DNA from: Prado023 sp963777855 | GTDB lineage: Bacteria > Actinomycetota > Actinomycetes > S36-B12 > CAIYMF01 | Length of the DNA stretch: 64,000 nt | Direction: 5' to 3' | Assembly (NCBI GenBank): GCA_963777855.1 | Contig: CAVZRW010000011.1 | Span: forward strand, 1-64,000 | In this document: positions 45,637 to 54,931 of the stretch, in pieces | Layout of the letters: the number at the start of each line of letters is the position of its first letter | How positions within the stretch are numbered: the stretch's first letter is position 1 | Position numbers and translations under genes: made by a program | The notes under the pieces: model-generated | What the model was told of the DNA's origin: nothing | The model's database searches: none | What the model saw: the letters and a program-made list of their open reading frames with translations, nothing else

Positions 45637-45775
45637 GCCGTCAGGCCCCCCTGCACCCCCGCACGAGCACCACCACCTTCCCCAGAAGTGCCAGCCCCCA
45701 GAAGTGCCAGTTCAGAGCCAGCCCGGGTTTCCGGGGCCCTCCGCGCAGCGCCGCGGCCGATCTACAGGAGTGCGA

Positions 45776-48634
45776 ATGACCCGAGCATCGTCGGACAGCC
45801 AGAAGGCGACCGAGGCCAAGCCCGCGACGGAGCGCCGGCCGCGCGTCGTGCCGAACGTGCGCTTCGAGCGGGTGTTCACCACCGAGGGGGAGCACCCCTA
45901 CGACCAGGTCGCCTGGGAGTCCCGCGATGTGGTGCAGACCAACTGGAGGACCGGCGAGACGGTCTTCGAGCAGCGGGGCGTCGAGTTCCCCGACTTCTGG
46001 TCGGTCAACGCCTACACGATCGTGACCACCAAGTACTTCCGCGGCGCGGTGGGCACCCCCCAGCGTGAGACCGGCCTGCGCCAGCTCATCGACCGCGTCG
46101 TGCTGACCTACGGCCGTGCCGGGCGGGAGAACGGCTACTTCGCCACCGAGGCCGACGCCGAGATCTTCGAGCACGAGCTCACCTGGATGCTGCTGCACCA
46201 GGTGTTCTCGTTCAACTCGCCGGTGTGGTTCAACGTGGGCACGCCCTCGCCGCAGCAGGTCAGTGCCTGCTTCATCCTCAGCGTCGACGACACGATGGAC
46301 TCGATCCTCAACTGGTACCGCGAGGAGGGGTGGATCTTCAAGGGCGGGTCCGGTGCCGGGCTGAACCTCTCGCGGATCCGCTCCAGCAAGGAGCTGCTCT
46401 CCAGCGGTGGCACCGCCTCGGGTCCGGTGTCGTTCATGCGCGGGGCCGATGCCTCGGCCGGGACCATCAAGTCCGGCGGCGCCACGCGGCGCGCGGCGAA
46501 GATGGTGGTCCTCGACGTCGACCACCCCGACATCGAGGAGTTCATCGCCACCAAGGTGCGCGAGGAGGAGAAGATCCGCGTGCTGCGCGACGCGGGCTTC
46601 GACATGGATCTCGGCGGGCGGGACATCACGTCGGTGCAGTACCAGAACGCCAACAACTCCGTGCGGGTCTCCGACGAGTTCATGCGTGCCGTCGAGGAGG
46701 GCCGGGAGTTCGGCCTGCGCGCCCGCAGCACCGGCGAGGTCATCGAGAGCGTCGATGCCAAGAAGCTCTTCCGCGACATGGCGGAGGCCGCCTGGGCCTG
46801 CGCCGATCCGGGGATCCAGTACGACGACACCATCAACGACTGGCACACCAACCCCGAGACCGGCCGCATCACCGCGTCCAACCCGTGCTCGGAGTACATG
46901 AGCCTGGACAACTCCTCCTGCAACCTCGCCTCGCTGAACCTGCTGAAGTTCCTCAAGGAGGACGACACCTTCGACGCGGTGCTGTTCAAGAAGTCGGTGG
47001 AGTTCATCATCACGGCGATGGACATCTCCATCTGCTTCGCGGACTTCCCGACCGAGGCGATCGGCGACACCACCCGCAAGTTCCGTCAGCTGGGCATCGG
47101 CTACGCCAACCTCGGCGCCCTGCTCATGGCCGCGGGCCTGGCCTACGACTCCGACGCCGGCCGGGCGCTGGCCGCCGCGATCACCAGCCTGATGACCGGC
47201 ACGGCCTACAAGCGCTCGGCTGAGCTGGCGACCGTGGTCGGCCCCTACGAGGGCTACGCCCGCAACAAGGACGCCCACACCCGGGTGATGCGCAAGCACG
47301 CCGCGGCGACGGACTCGCTGCGCTCGTACTCGTCCCTGGACGCCGACGTGCTGAAGCTGGCCTCGACGGTGTGGCAGGAGGGAATCCAGATCGGCGCCCA
47401 GCACGGATGGCGCAACGCGCAGGCCTCGGTCCTGGCGCCCACCGGCACCATCGGCTTCATGATGGACTGCGACACCACGGGCATCGAGCCGGACTTCTCG
47501 CTGGTCAAGTTCAAGAAGCTGGTCGGTGGCGGGTCGATGCAGATCGTCAACCAGACGATCCCGCGCGCGCTGCACCGCCTGGGCTACACGGGCGAGACCA
47601 TCGAGGCGATCGTCGAGTACATCGCCGAGCACGGCCACGTGATCGACGCCCCGGCCCTCAAGCGCGAGCACTACTCGGTGTTCGACTGCGCGATGGGGGA
47701 GCGGGCCATCACCCCGATGGGCCACGTGCGCATGATGGCGGCCTGCCAGCCGTTCCTGTCCGGGGCGATCTCCAAGACCGTGAACATGCCGCAGACGGCG
47801 AGCGTCGAGGAGGTCGAGGAGATCTACTTCCAGGCCTGGAAGATGGGCATCAAGGCCCTGGCGATCTACCGCGACAACTGCAAGGTCGGCCAGCCGCTGT
47901 CGGATGCCAAGGCCAAGAAGGCCGACGCGCCGGCGCCCGAGGTGCAGGTCGAGTACCGCCCGACCCGCAAGCGGCTGCCCAAGGCGCGCCCGAGCCGCAC
48001 CGTGTCGTTCTCGGTCGGCGGTGCCGAGGGCTACATGACGGCCGGGTCGTACCCGGACGACGGCCTGGGCGAGGTGTTCCTCAAGCTCGGCAAGCAGGGC
48101 TCGACCCTGGCCGGCGTGATGGACGCCTTCTCGATCGCCACCTCGATCGCCCTGCAGTACGGGGTGCCTCTGGAGGCCTTCGTCAGCAAGTTCGTCAACA
48201 TGCGGTTCGAGCCCTCGGGCATGACCGACGACCCGGACATCCGGATGGCGCAGTCGATCGTCGACTACATCTTCCGCCGCCTGGCGCTGGACTACCTGGA
48301 CTACGACAGCCGCGAGGCGCTCGGGATCTTCACCGCCGAGGAGCGGGCAGCCCAGGTGGCCGTCAACTACGGCGGGGCGCAGCTCGAGATCGACGTCGAG
48401 AGCCTGGCCCAGTCCGTGCCGGTGGACGAGCACGGCGATTCAGGTCCCCTGCCCGCCGGGCACGCCGCGGGTGGCACGTCGCTGCGCGGGGTGCACTCCT
48501 CGGCCGAGCTGCTCGAGGCGATCAACGGCAAGGCCTCGGACGCGCCGCTGTGCTTCACCTGCGGCACGAAGATGCGTCCGGCCGGGTCCTGCTACGTCTG
48601 CGAGGGCTGCGGGAGCACCAGCGGCTGCAGCTGA
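45776..48634 (+). CDS. nrdJ: Adenosylcobalamin-dependent ribonucleotide reductase (class II)
   Basis: A 952-residue vitamin B12-dependent reductase that makes dNTPs independently of oxygen. ATG 45776 follows CAGGAG. Core motifs are FNSPVWFNVGTPSPQQVSAC, NPCSEYMSLDNSSCNLASLN, AQASVLAPTGTIGFMMDCDT and a C-terminal Cys-rich redox tail CFTCGTKMRPAGSCYVCEGC. Frame intact over nearly 3 kb. It is transcribed behind nrdR; a hairpin terminator follows. Confidence 0.96.
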   Translation: MTRASSDSQKATEAKPATERRPRVVPNVRFERVFTTEGEHPYDQVAWESRDVVQTNWRTGETVFEQRGVEFPDFWSVNAYTIVTTKYFRGAVGTPQRETGLRQLIDRVVLTYGRAGRENGYFATEADAEIFEHELTWMLLHQVFSFNSPVWFNVGTPSPQQVSACFILSVDDTMDSILNWYREEGWIFKGGSGAGLNLSRIRSSKELLSSGGTASGPVSFMRGADASAGTIKSGGATRRAAKMVVLDVDHPDIEEFIATKVREEEKIRVLRDAGFDMDLGGRDITSVQYQNANNSVRVSDEFMRAVEEGREFGLRARSTGEVIESVDAKKLFRDMAEAAWACADPGIQYDDTINDWHTNPETGRITASNPCSEYMSLDNSSCNLASLNLLKFLKEDDTFDAVLFKKSVEFIITAMDISICFADFPTEAIGDTTRKFRQLGIGYANLGALLMAAGLAYDSDAGRALAAAITSLMTGTAYKRSAELATVVGPYEGYARNKDAHTRVMRKHAAATDSLRSYSSLDADVLKLASTVWQEGIQIGAQHGWRNAQASVLAPTGTIGFMMDCDTTGIEPDFSLVKFKKLVGGGSMQIVNQTIPRALHRLGYTGETIEAIVEYIAEHGHVIDAPALKREHYSVFDCAMGERAITPMGHVRMMAACQPFLSGAISKTVNMPQTASVEEVEEIYFQAWKMGIKALAIYRDNCKVGQPLSDAKAKKADAPAPEVQVEYRPTRKRLPKARPSRTVSFSVGGAEGYMTAGSYPDDGLGEVFLKLGKQGSTLAGVMDAFSIATSIALQYGVPLEAFVSKFVNMRFEPSGMTDDPDIRMAQSIVDYIFRRLALDYLDYDSREALGIFTAEERAAQVAVNYGGAQLEIDVESLAQSVPVDEHGDSGPLPAGHAAGGTSLRGVHSSAELLEAINGKASDAPLCFTCGTKMRPAGSCYVCEGCGSTSGCS

Positions 48635-48709
48635 CGCACGCGAGCGCACCGGCCGGATGCGCGTCGGGACGAACACCCTCGGCGCCCGCACGGGGCACCC
48701 GATGCACCG

Positions 48710-48751
48710 AACCGTGGACGGTCGTCGCTGGGTGGCGGACCGTCCACGGTT
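48710..48751 (+). terminator. Terminator after nrdJ
   Basis: A 14-bp perfect stem AACCGTGGACGGTC (48710-48723) with its complement at 48738-48751 and a 14-base loop. The 342-bp gap up to 48977 otherwise shows only a TAGGCT near 48890 as a possible -10 for the next gene. Confidence 0.8.
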
Positions 48752-48976
48752 GCACGTCGTGCCTGAGCCTGTGCGGCGGGGGCCGCCCCGGCGGCCGGCG
48801 GCCCGCTCCCGTGCCGGCCCGCCCGACCCAGCACCGGACCAAGCTGAATGCCTGACGCGAACGCGCCCGGGCACACCCCGTGTGGGTAGGCTGGCCAGTC
48901 CTGTCGCCCCGAGGCTGCACCACCGGTGGTTGTGGTCGGGTGTCAGTGAGCATGGGCGGCGGGAGGGCCAGGGAGG

Positions 48977-51682
48977 GTGGCGGTGGACATAGCAGGGGCC
49001 TCGGCCGAGCTGGTCGGCACCGCCAGCGTGCCGCGCTCGAGGATCCAGGTTCCGGACGTCCCCCTGGGTGCGGTCCGTCGTGAGGAGCTCCTCGAGCGGA
49101 TCTGGATCAACTCGGACGGGCCCCGCGTGCTCCTGGTCAACGCCGCGGCCGGGTACGGCAAGACCACCCTGTTGGCCCAGTGGGCGCACCTGTGCCTTGC
49201 CGAGGGCCGTCCGGTGGCCTGGGTCACGTGCGGTGAGCGGCACAGCGACCCCGCCGTCCTGTTCGTGGACGTGCGCGACGCCCTGGCCCTGGCCCTGCAG
49301 GAGTGGTCGCCCGGGATCAGCGCCCGGCTGATGGACCTCGCGATTCCCACGCCGGAGTCCATCGACTCCGTGTTCGACGAGCTGGTCATGGTGCTCGACG
49401 AGCTGACCCGGTCCGTGGTGATGGTCCTCGATGACCTGCATGCGGTTCAGGCTCCCGGCTCCGACGCGGTGACCGAGGCCTTCGCCGTGGGGCTGCCGCG
49501 GACCGTCCACCTCGCGCTGGGCATGCGCAGCGCGCCGCAGCCGCTGAGGACGACCCTGCGCCTGAAGGAACGCCTCATCGAGGTGACCGCTGCCGACCTC
49601 GCCCTCACAGTCGAGCAGGTGGCCGAGGTGGTCTGGGAGGCCGGCGAGGACCCCACGGCACTCGCCGAGGTGCTCCACAAGCAGACCGAGGGGTGGCCCG
49701 CGGCTGTCCGCCTCGGCGTGATGGCCGCGCGCGGCGGCAGTCTGGGCGAGGAGCGAGCCCTTCCGCTGACCTACGACCCGGCGGTCTCGGACTACCTGAC
49801 CCGGGAGATCCTGGCCACCCTGCCGGCCGCAGCAGCGTCCCTGCTGCGCGACACTGCCGTGGTCAGCGAGATGAACCCGGGGCTGGCGGCATCCATGTCC
49901 GGTCGACCCGACGCCGGGCAGATCCTCGAGCAGCTCTTCGCCACCCAGGCCCTGGTGCGTCGGATCGGCACGACGGAGCCGTGGTACGTGGTCCACTCCC
50001 TGCTGCGCTCGCACCTCATTGCCGAGCTCGCCGCAGCCGATGTGTCGGGGCCCGCCCGCCAGCACGTGGCCGCCGCCCAGTGGTTGGTCGACCACGACCG
50101 GCCGGATCGGGCCCTCGCCCACGCCGTTGCCGCGGGAGACCGGGAGCTGATCGCCGGCCTGCTGCGCACCGGCGGGGCCCGGCTGGTCGTGACGGGATCC
50201 TCGGCGGTCGCCCTCGAATCCCTCGACGTCGTCGGAGCCGCGCACTGGGATGACGACCTGCTGGGCCTAGCTGCGTTGGCGCGCGTGGCCACCGGCGACC
50301 TCGAGGGTGCCAGGCGGCTGCTCGCGGATGTGGCTGTCCAGTACCCGGCGTCAGCCGCTCCTCAGCTGGCCGGCCCCCCACTGCTGCGCGTGGCGCAGTT
50401 CTCCGTGCGCCGGCTGGAGGGGCGACCCAACGACCCCGAACTGCCCGGCGCCTTCCGCGACGTGCTGCAGTGGCAGGCCAACCCGCGCCCGGACACAGCA
50501 GACCTCGACCGCCAGCTGCTGCTGCTGGTCAGCCGGGGCCAGTGGAACTACAGCACCGGGCGCAACCAGGCCAGCTGGGACGACCTGCGGCTGGCCCTCG
50601 ACCTGGCGACCGTGCACCGGCGCGACATCGTGACACTGCAGTGCATGAGCACCCTGACGTCCGTGCCGGCATTCGCCGGCCAGGCCGAGGCCGCGGCCCG
50701 CTACGTGGACGACGTCCTGGGACTCGTCGCCGACCGCGGCTGGGCCACCCACCCGCCCGTGGCCAACATCTATGCGGCCGGGGCGTGGGCCGCAGCGCTG
50801 ATGCTGCAGCCGGCCCGGGCCGAGCGGATGATCGATCGCGCACGCACCGCCCTGCGCGGGAACGTCGATCCGGACTACGCCAGCCTGGTCGCCCTCGTCG
50901 AGGCCATGCTGCAGGGAGACCAGCCCGGTGATCCCTCCCGCGCCATGGACGTCCTGGCCCGCTTCGCCCAGGGTGGTCCGAACGCCGAGCTGACGCCGAT
51001 CCTGCGTGCCTTCGCGGCCATGCAGCGGGTGCGGATCATGCTGCGCCGCGGCGACGCCGCGGGCACCGAGGCGGCCGTCGCCGACCTGCAGAGCTGGGTC
51101 CCCGGCACGGCTGACGCGCAGCTGGGGCTGGCCCAGCTCGAGGCGATGCGCGGCGACTGGGAGGCGTGCCTGGCGCTGGTGCAGGACGTCGGTGCTCGCG
51201 CGCTGGCGGTGGAGGTTCCGGCCACTGACATCGTCGTCCCGCTGCTGGGCGCGGTGGCCCTGGCCCGGCTGGGCCGGCGGCCCGAATCCCGCGACTGGTT
51301 GCGTCGGGCCCTCGAGGTCGCCGAACCCCGGGGTGTGATCCGCCCCTTCTACGACTTGGGAGCGGTCGTTCGCGAGCTGCTCGAGGAGCAGCGCGGGCAG
51401 CTCGGCGTCCACGAGGCCTTCGTCGCCACGGTGCTGGGGCGCTGGGACGCCGTTGACCGGGATGCCGGGCCCGACGGGGGCGCGGGGGCGGTGGCGCTGA
51501 CCCGACGCGAGCGCGACGTGCTGCGCGAGCTGCCCACACTGATGACCGCCGAGGAGATCGCCGACGCGCAGCTGGTGAGCGTCAACACGATCCGGACGCA
51601 CATGCGCGCGCTGTACCACAAGCTCGGGGTGCGGACCCGACGCGACGCTGTGCGCCGGGGCCGCGAGCTCGGCCTGATCTGA
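48977..51682 (+). CDS. Large MalT/LAL-type LuxR regulator
   Basis: A 901-residue signal-transduction ATPase with an HTH. An N-terminal NTPase has Walker A VNAAAGYGKTTLLAQWAHL and Walker B VVMVLDDLHAVQ. A winged-helix and TPR-like helical middle follows. The C-terminal LuxR HTH is LTRRERDVLRELPTLMTAEE, then SVNTIRTHMRALYHKLGVRT. GTG 48977 is preceded by GGGAGGG. Such regulators sense a ligand through the helical region; none is known here. No obvious target operon is adjacent; the next gene is an acyl-CoA synthetase 0.6 kb on. Confidence 0.9.
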   Translation: MAVDIAGASAELVGTASVPRSRIQVPDVPLGAVRREELLERIWINSDGPRVLLVNAAAGYGKTTLLAQWAHLCLAEGRPVAWVTCGERHSDPAVLFVDVRDALALALQEWSPGISARLMDLAIPTPESIDSVFDELVMVLDELTRSVVMVLDDLHAVQAPGSDAVTEAFAVGLPRTVHLALGMRSAPQPLRTTLRLKERLIEVTAADLALTVEQVAEVVWEAGEDPTALAEVLHKQTEGWPAAVRLGVMAARGGSLGEERALPLTYDPAVSDYLTREILATLPAAAASLLRDTAVVSEMNPGLAASMSGRPDAGQILEQLFATQALVRRIGTTEPWYVVHSLLRSHLIAELAAADVSGPARQHVAAAQWLVDHDRPDRALAHAVAAGDRELIAGLLRTGGARLVVTGSSAVALESLDVVGAAHWDDDLLGLAALARVATGDLEGARRLLADVAVQYPASAAPQLAGPPLLRVAQFSVRRLEGRPNDPELPGAFRDVLQWQANPRPDTADLDRQLLLLVSRGQWNYSTGRNQASWDDLRLALDLATVHRRDIVTLQCMSTLTSVPAFAGQAEAAARYVDDVLGLVADRGWATHPPVANIYAAGAWAAALMLQPARAERMIDRARTALRGNVDPDYASLVALVEAMLQGDQPGDPSRAMDVLARFAQGGPNAELTPILRAFAAMQRVRIMLRRGDAAGTEAAVADLQSWVPGTADAQLGLAQLEAMRGDWEACLALVQDVGARALAVEVPATDIVVPLLGAVALARLGRRPESRDWLRRALEVAEPRGVIRPFYDLGAVVRELLEEQRGQLGVHEAFVATVLGRWDAVDRDAGPDGGAGAVALTRRERDVLRELPTLMTAEEIADAQLVSVNTIRTHMRALYHKLGVRTRRDAVRRGRELGLI

Positions 51683-51752
51683 CCCCGCCCGCTGGCCCGA
51701 CCAACCGCCGCCGGCCCGGCCGCCGCCGGCCCCGCCGACGCATCGACCCCGC

Positions 51753-51778
51753 TCTCCGCCGGCCGTACCGGCCGGAGA
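51753..51778 (+). terminator. Hairpin after the LuxR gene
   Basis: TCTCCGCCGG pairs with CCGGCCGGAGA with one bulged C and a five-base loop. The 380-bp region 51683-52062 is otherwise GC-rich filler with no gene that I can support. Confidence 0.5.
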
Positions 51779-52062
51779 CCCGTCGCCGCGACCGCCATGT
51801 GGGGCCCGCCCGCACCCGATCTCATCAATCACATGCGATGCGCCGGCCAGCGGGTGGGGACATCCTGCCTCCAGTGGGACGACCGGTGACCACGCGCGTG
51901 GTCGTCCGACTTCCGGCCCGGCGGCGCTCCTGAGGGCGTGCGGCCGGGCCACCACCCGCAGCGGTCCACGGCTGCAGTCGGGGACACGCCTGGGACGCCC
52001 CAGGGCGCACGGCCACAGGACGCACGGCCACGAGGGCCGGCACGGATGACGAGGAGCAGCCG

Positions 52063-52203
52063 ATGAGCAGCACCGGTAACCACGCCGAGGACATCGAACA
52101 CGATCTCGACCACGCTGGCCGTGAGTTCGGAGAGGCCTTCGCCGACTCCGTGGCCCCGTCCGGGGACCCCGAGGACGAGGCGCTGATCGACACCCAGGAG
52201 TAG
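52063..52203 (+). CDS. 46-aa acidic protein, unknown
   Basis: ATG 52063 with GAGGAG six bases upstream, stop TAG 52201. The protein is MSSTGNHAEDIEHDLDHAGR ... SGDPEDEALIDTQE: about one third Asp/Glu, no hydrophobic segment, no cysteine. Nearly every codon ends in G or C, as in real genes here. It lies 56 bases before the acyl-CoA synthetase. I do not recognise a family. Confidence 0.6.
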   Translation: MSSTGNHAEDIEHDLDHAGREFGEAFADSVAPSGDPEDEALIDTQE

Positions 52204-52259
52204 CCCCGGGGCACTCCTGGCCCCACCCACCCCAGACCACCCACCTCACGGAGGCCGTA

Positions 52260-54095
52260 ATGCCGCAGATCTCTGGTTCGCTCGACACCCCCCTGCCCCC
52301 CTCGTCACCCACGCTCTCGCAGCTGATCCTCGACCGGGTCGCCCGCACGCCGGAGGCCCCCGCCCTGGGGTCGCCCAACCCGGACGGCACCTGGCGGGTG
52401 CGCACCTGGCGGGAGGCCGGCCAGGAGATGGTCACCCTCGCCGCCGGACTGCTCGCGCTGGGGCTGAAGCCCGAGGAGAGGGTCGCGATCGCGAGCAACA
52501 CCCGCGTCGAGTGGGTCCTGGCCGACGGTGCGGTGATGCTGGCCGGCGGTGCGAACACGACGATCTACCCGAGCACCGGCGAGGACGACTTCGCCTACAT
52601 CATGAACGACTCGGGGTCGCGCTACCTGGTCGCCGAGGATCAGGGCCAGGCGGACAAGGCCCTGTCGCAGCTGGACCAGATCCCCGCGCTGGACAAGATC
52701 ATCCTCATCGAGGGAGCCGGCGACGGAGACCGGGTGCTGTCCTGGGCCGAGCTGTCCCAGCTCGGCGCGCAGCGGCTGGCCGAGAACCCCAAGGCCGTCG
52801 AGGAGACCGTGGCTGCGATCCGCCCAGACTCGCTGGCGACGTTGATCTACACCTCGGGCACGACGGGTCGCCCCAAGGGCGTCATGCTGCCGCAGAGCAA
52901 CTGGGTGTTCCAGGGCCGCGAGCATGGAGGCGCTCGGGGTCGTGCGCCCCGACGACGTGCAGTTCCTGTGGCTTCCGCTGGCCCACTCGTTCGGCAAGGT
53001 GCTGCTGTCCGCGGCGTTCCAGGTCGGGTTCGTGACGCTACATCGACGGCCGGGTGCCGAAGATCGTGGAGAACCTGCCGGTGGTCCAGCCGACCGTCAT
53101 GGCGGGCGTCCCGCGCATCTTCGAGAAGATCTACCAGGGCGCCAACGCCAAGGCGAAGGCCGGCGGCGGGGCCAAGGCCAAGATCTTCGACTGGGCGTTC
53201 GGCGCCTCGACCGAGATCAAGGCCAAGCAGCGCGCCGGGCAGTTCGCCGGTCCGATGGCCCCGGCGCCGCCTGGCCTTGGCCGACAAGCTGGTCTTCTCC
53301 AAGATCCAGGCCCTGACCGGTGGCCGGATGCGCGTCATGATCTCCGGGTCGGCGGCGCTCAACGGCGACGTCGCGCGCTGGTTCGACGCTGCCGGCCTGC
53401 CGATCATCGAGGGCTACGGCCTGACCGAGAACAGTGCCGCTGCCTGCGTCGTGCGACCCGAGGACCTGGTCTTCGGCTCGGTGGGCCAGCCGCTGCCGGG
53501 CACCCAGGTGATGATCGCCGAGGACGGCGAGGTCCTGCTGCGGGGCCCGCACGTGATGAAGGGCTACTGGAACCTGCCGGAGGTCAACGCCGAGACCCTG
53601 CTCCCGGACGGCTGGCTGGCCACCGGTGACATCGGGGAGCTCGATGACCAGGGCCGGTTGAAGATCACCGACCGCAAGAAGGACCTGGTCAAGACCTCGG
53701 GCGGCAAGTACATCGCGCCCGGGCAGATCGCCGCGCAGTTCAAGGTGATCTCGGCGCTGGCCTCGAACCTGGTGGTCCACGCCAGCGACCGCAACTACGC
53801 CACTGCGCTGATCTCGCTGGATCCCGAGGCGCTGGAGAAGTTCGCCGCAGACCAGGGCCTGATCGGCGACTACGCCACGCTCTCGCAGTCCCCGGAGGTC
53901 CACGCAGCGCTCCAGGCCGACATCGACACCCTCAACGGCCAGCTCAACCGGTGGGAGACGATCAAGAAGTTCGCCGTCCTGCCGCGCGACCTCTCCGAGG
54001 AGGCCGGCGAGCTCACGGCCAGCCTGAAGGTCCGCCGCAAGGCGGTCGAGGAGCACTTCAACGACCTCATCGAGGGCATGTACGCCAACGACTGA
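52260..54095 (+). CDS. Long-chain acyl-CoA synthetase (AMP-forming), three insertions
   Basis: Activates fatty acids to acyl-CoA through acyl-AMP. The AMP-binding loop is LATLIYTSGTTGRPKGVMLP near residue 200, followed by IEGYGLTENSAAACVV, LATGDIGELDDQGRLKITDR and KDLVKTSGGKYIAPGQIAA. Extra bases near 52919, 53041 and 53269 put residues about 222-340 out of frame, but the three add up to a codon so the end reads correctly. The alternative frames supply SFGKVLLSAAFQVGFVTLHR-like family text there. 611 codons overall. ATG 52260 follows GGAGG. The last seven codons are part of a 22-bp tandem duplication. Confidence 0.92.
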   Translation: MPQISGSLDTPLPPSSPTLSQLILDRVARTPEAPALGSPNPDGTWRVRTWREAGQEMVTLAAGLLALGLKPEERVAIASNTRVEWVLADGAVMLAGGANTTIYPSTGEDDFAYIMNDSGSRYLVAEDQGQADKALSQLDQIPALDKIILIEGAGDGDRVLSWAELSQLGAQRLAENPKAVEETVAAIRPDSLATLIYTSGTTGRPKGVMLPQSNWVFQGREHGGARGRAPRRRAVPVASAGPLVRQGAAVRGVPGRVRDATSTAGCRRSWRTCRWSSRPSWRASRASSRRSTRAPTPRRRPAAGPRPRSSTGRSAPRPRSRPSSAPGSSPVRWPRRRLALADKLVFSKIQALTGGRMRVMISGSAALNGDVARWFDAAGLPIIEGYGLTENSAAACVVRPEDLVFGSVGQPLPGTQVMIAEDGEVLLRGPHVMKGYWNLPEVNAETLLPDGWLATGDIGELDDQGRLKITDRKKDLVKTSGGKYIAPGQIAAQFKVISALASNLVVHASDRNYATALISLDPEALEKFAADQGLIGDYATLSQSPEVHAALQADIDTLNGQLNRWETIKKFAVLPRDLSEEAGELTASLKVRRKAVEEHFNDLIEGMYAND

Positions 54096-54115
54096 GGGCA
54101 TGTACGCCAACGACT
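54072..54115 (+). repeat. 22-bp tandem duplication at the end of the acyl-CoA synthetase gene
   Basis: GAGGGCATGTACGCCAACGA plus CT is present twice without a spacer (54072-54093 and 54094-54115). The second copy lies after the stop codon, so the duplication did not change the protein. Confidence 0.95.
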
Positions 54116-54126
54116 GACAGACAGGG

Positions 54127-54180
54127 GCCAGCGGCCATGGGCCAGCGGCCATGGGCCAGCGGCCATGGGCCAGTACACGG
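54127..54180 (+). repeat. Tandem 14-bp repeat GCCAGCGGCCATGG before treB remnant
   Basis: Exact units at 54127, 54141 and 54155 and a partial fourth at 54169. Each contains an ATG (54137, 54151, 54165) in a different frame; only the last opens the EIIB frame. Confidence 0.9.
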
Positions 54181-54850
54181 AGGGTTCACAGGCGATCATC
54201 GATGCGGTCGGTGGCGCGGACAACATCGACGCGGTGACTAACTGCATCACCCGGTTGCGCTTCGCGCTGCCCGACGAGTCGAAGGCGGACCAAGCGGCGC
54301 CGGCAGCGAACGACCTCGTCCAGGGGTCGTTCGCGGCCGGGGGGCAGTACCAGGTGATCATCGGGCCCGGGACGGTGGAGAAGGTCGTCGCCGAGATCCG
54401 CAGCCTCACCGGCATCGGCGAGATGAGCAAGGCCGACGTGGCTGCGGCCGGGGCCGAGAACCTCAGTGCGCTGCAGCGCGGGATCAAGGTGCTCGCCGAC
54501 ATCTTCATCCCGCTGCTGCCGGCGACCCCGACTCGGTGTTCTGCTATTGCCGCCGCCTGATCGACCTGTGCCGCAGCGTCCCGCTGATCACCACCGGGGC
54601 CTACGAGCTCGTCGCCCGCGAGCACCCACAGGTGTACGCCTACTGGCGGCGCGGGCGGGGCGAGGCGCTGTTCGTGGTGGCCAACTTCTACGGCGAGCCC
54701 ACGACCCTGGACCTGCCCCCGGAGGTGGCCGCACACGAGCAGCGGGTGACCCTGATCAGTAACGAGCAGCCGCCGCCGGCCGAGCTCGACGGCTGCGTCG
54801 TGCTGCGCCCGTACGAGGCGTTCGCCTGGCACCTGCGGGGTGTGGGCTGA
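54165..54850 (+). pseudogene. Deletion remnant: PTS trehalose EIIB head joined to TreC tail
   Basis: ATG 54165 opens a PTS EIIB domain of the glucose/trehalose type: AIIDAVGGADNIDAVTNCIT with the phosphocysteine in NCITRLRFAL (residue about 26), then LQRGIKVLADIFIPLLPA, the usual start of the EIIC membrane part. It breaks off near 54530. In the next frame the text DSVFCYCRRLIDLCRSVPLI, LVAREHPQVYAYWRRGRGEA and VVANFYGEPTTLDLPPE is the C-terminal end of a trehalose-6-phosphate hydrolase/oligo-1,6-glucosidase. The join is out of frame. Most of EIIC and the catalytic barrel of TreC (roughly 2.4 kb) are missing, so trehalose uptake by this locus is lost. Confidence 0.85.
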
Positions 54851-54931
54851 TCGCCACCGGCGGCTGGCAGCCCTGAGGCGGGGCGGCCCGGACCGTCGGC
54901 GCGGCGGCAGCGGGTCCGGCGCGGCCTGAGG

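Noticed and set aside
45641..48433. A 930-codon open frame antisense to nrdJ
   Set aside because: High-GC shadow frame: the text is Arg/His/Gly-rich without motifs, and nrdJ on the other strand is fully conserved.
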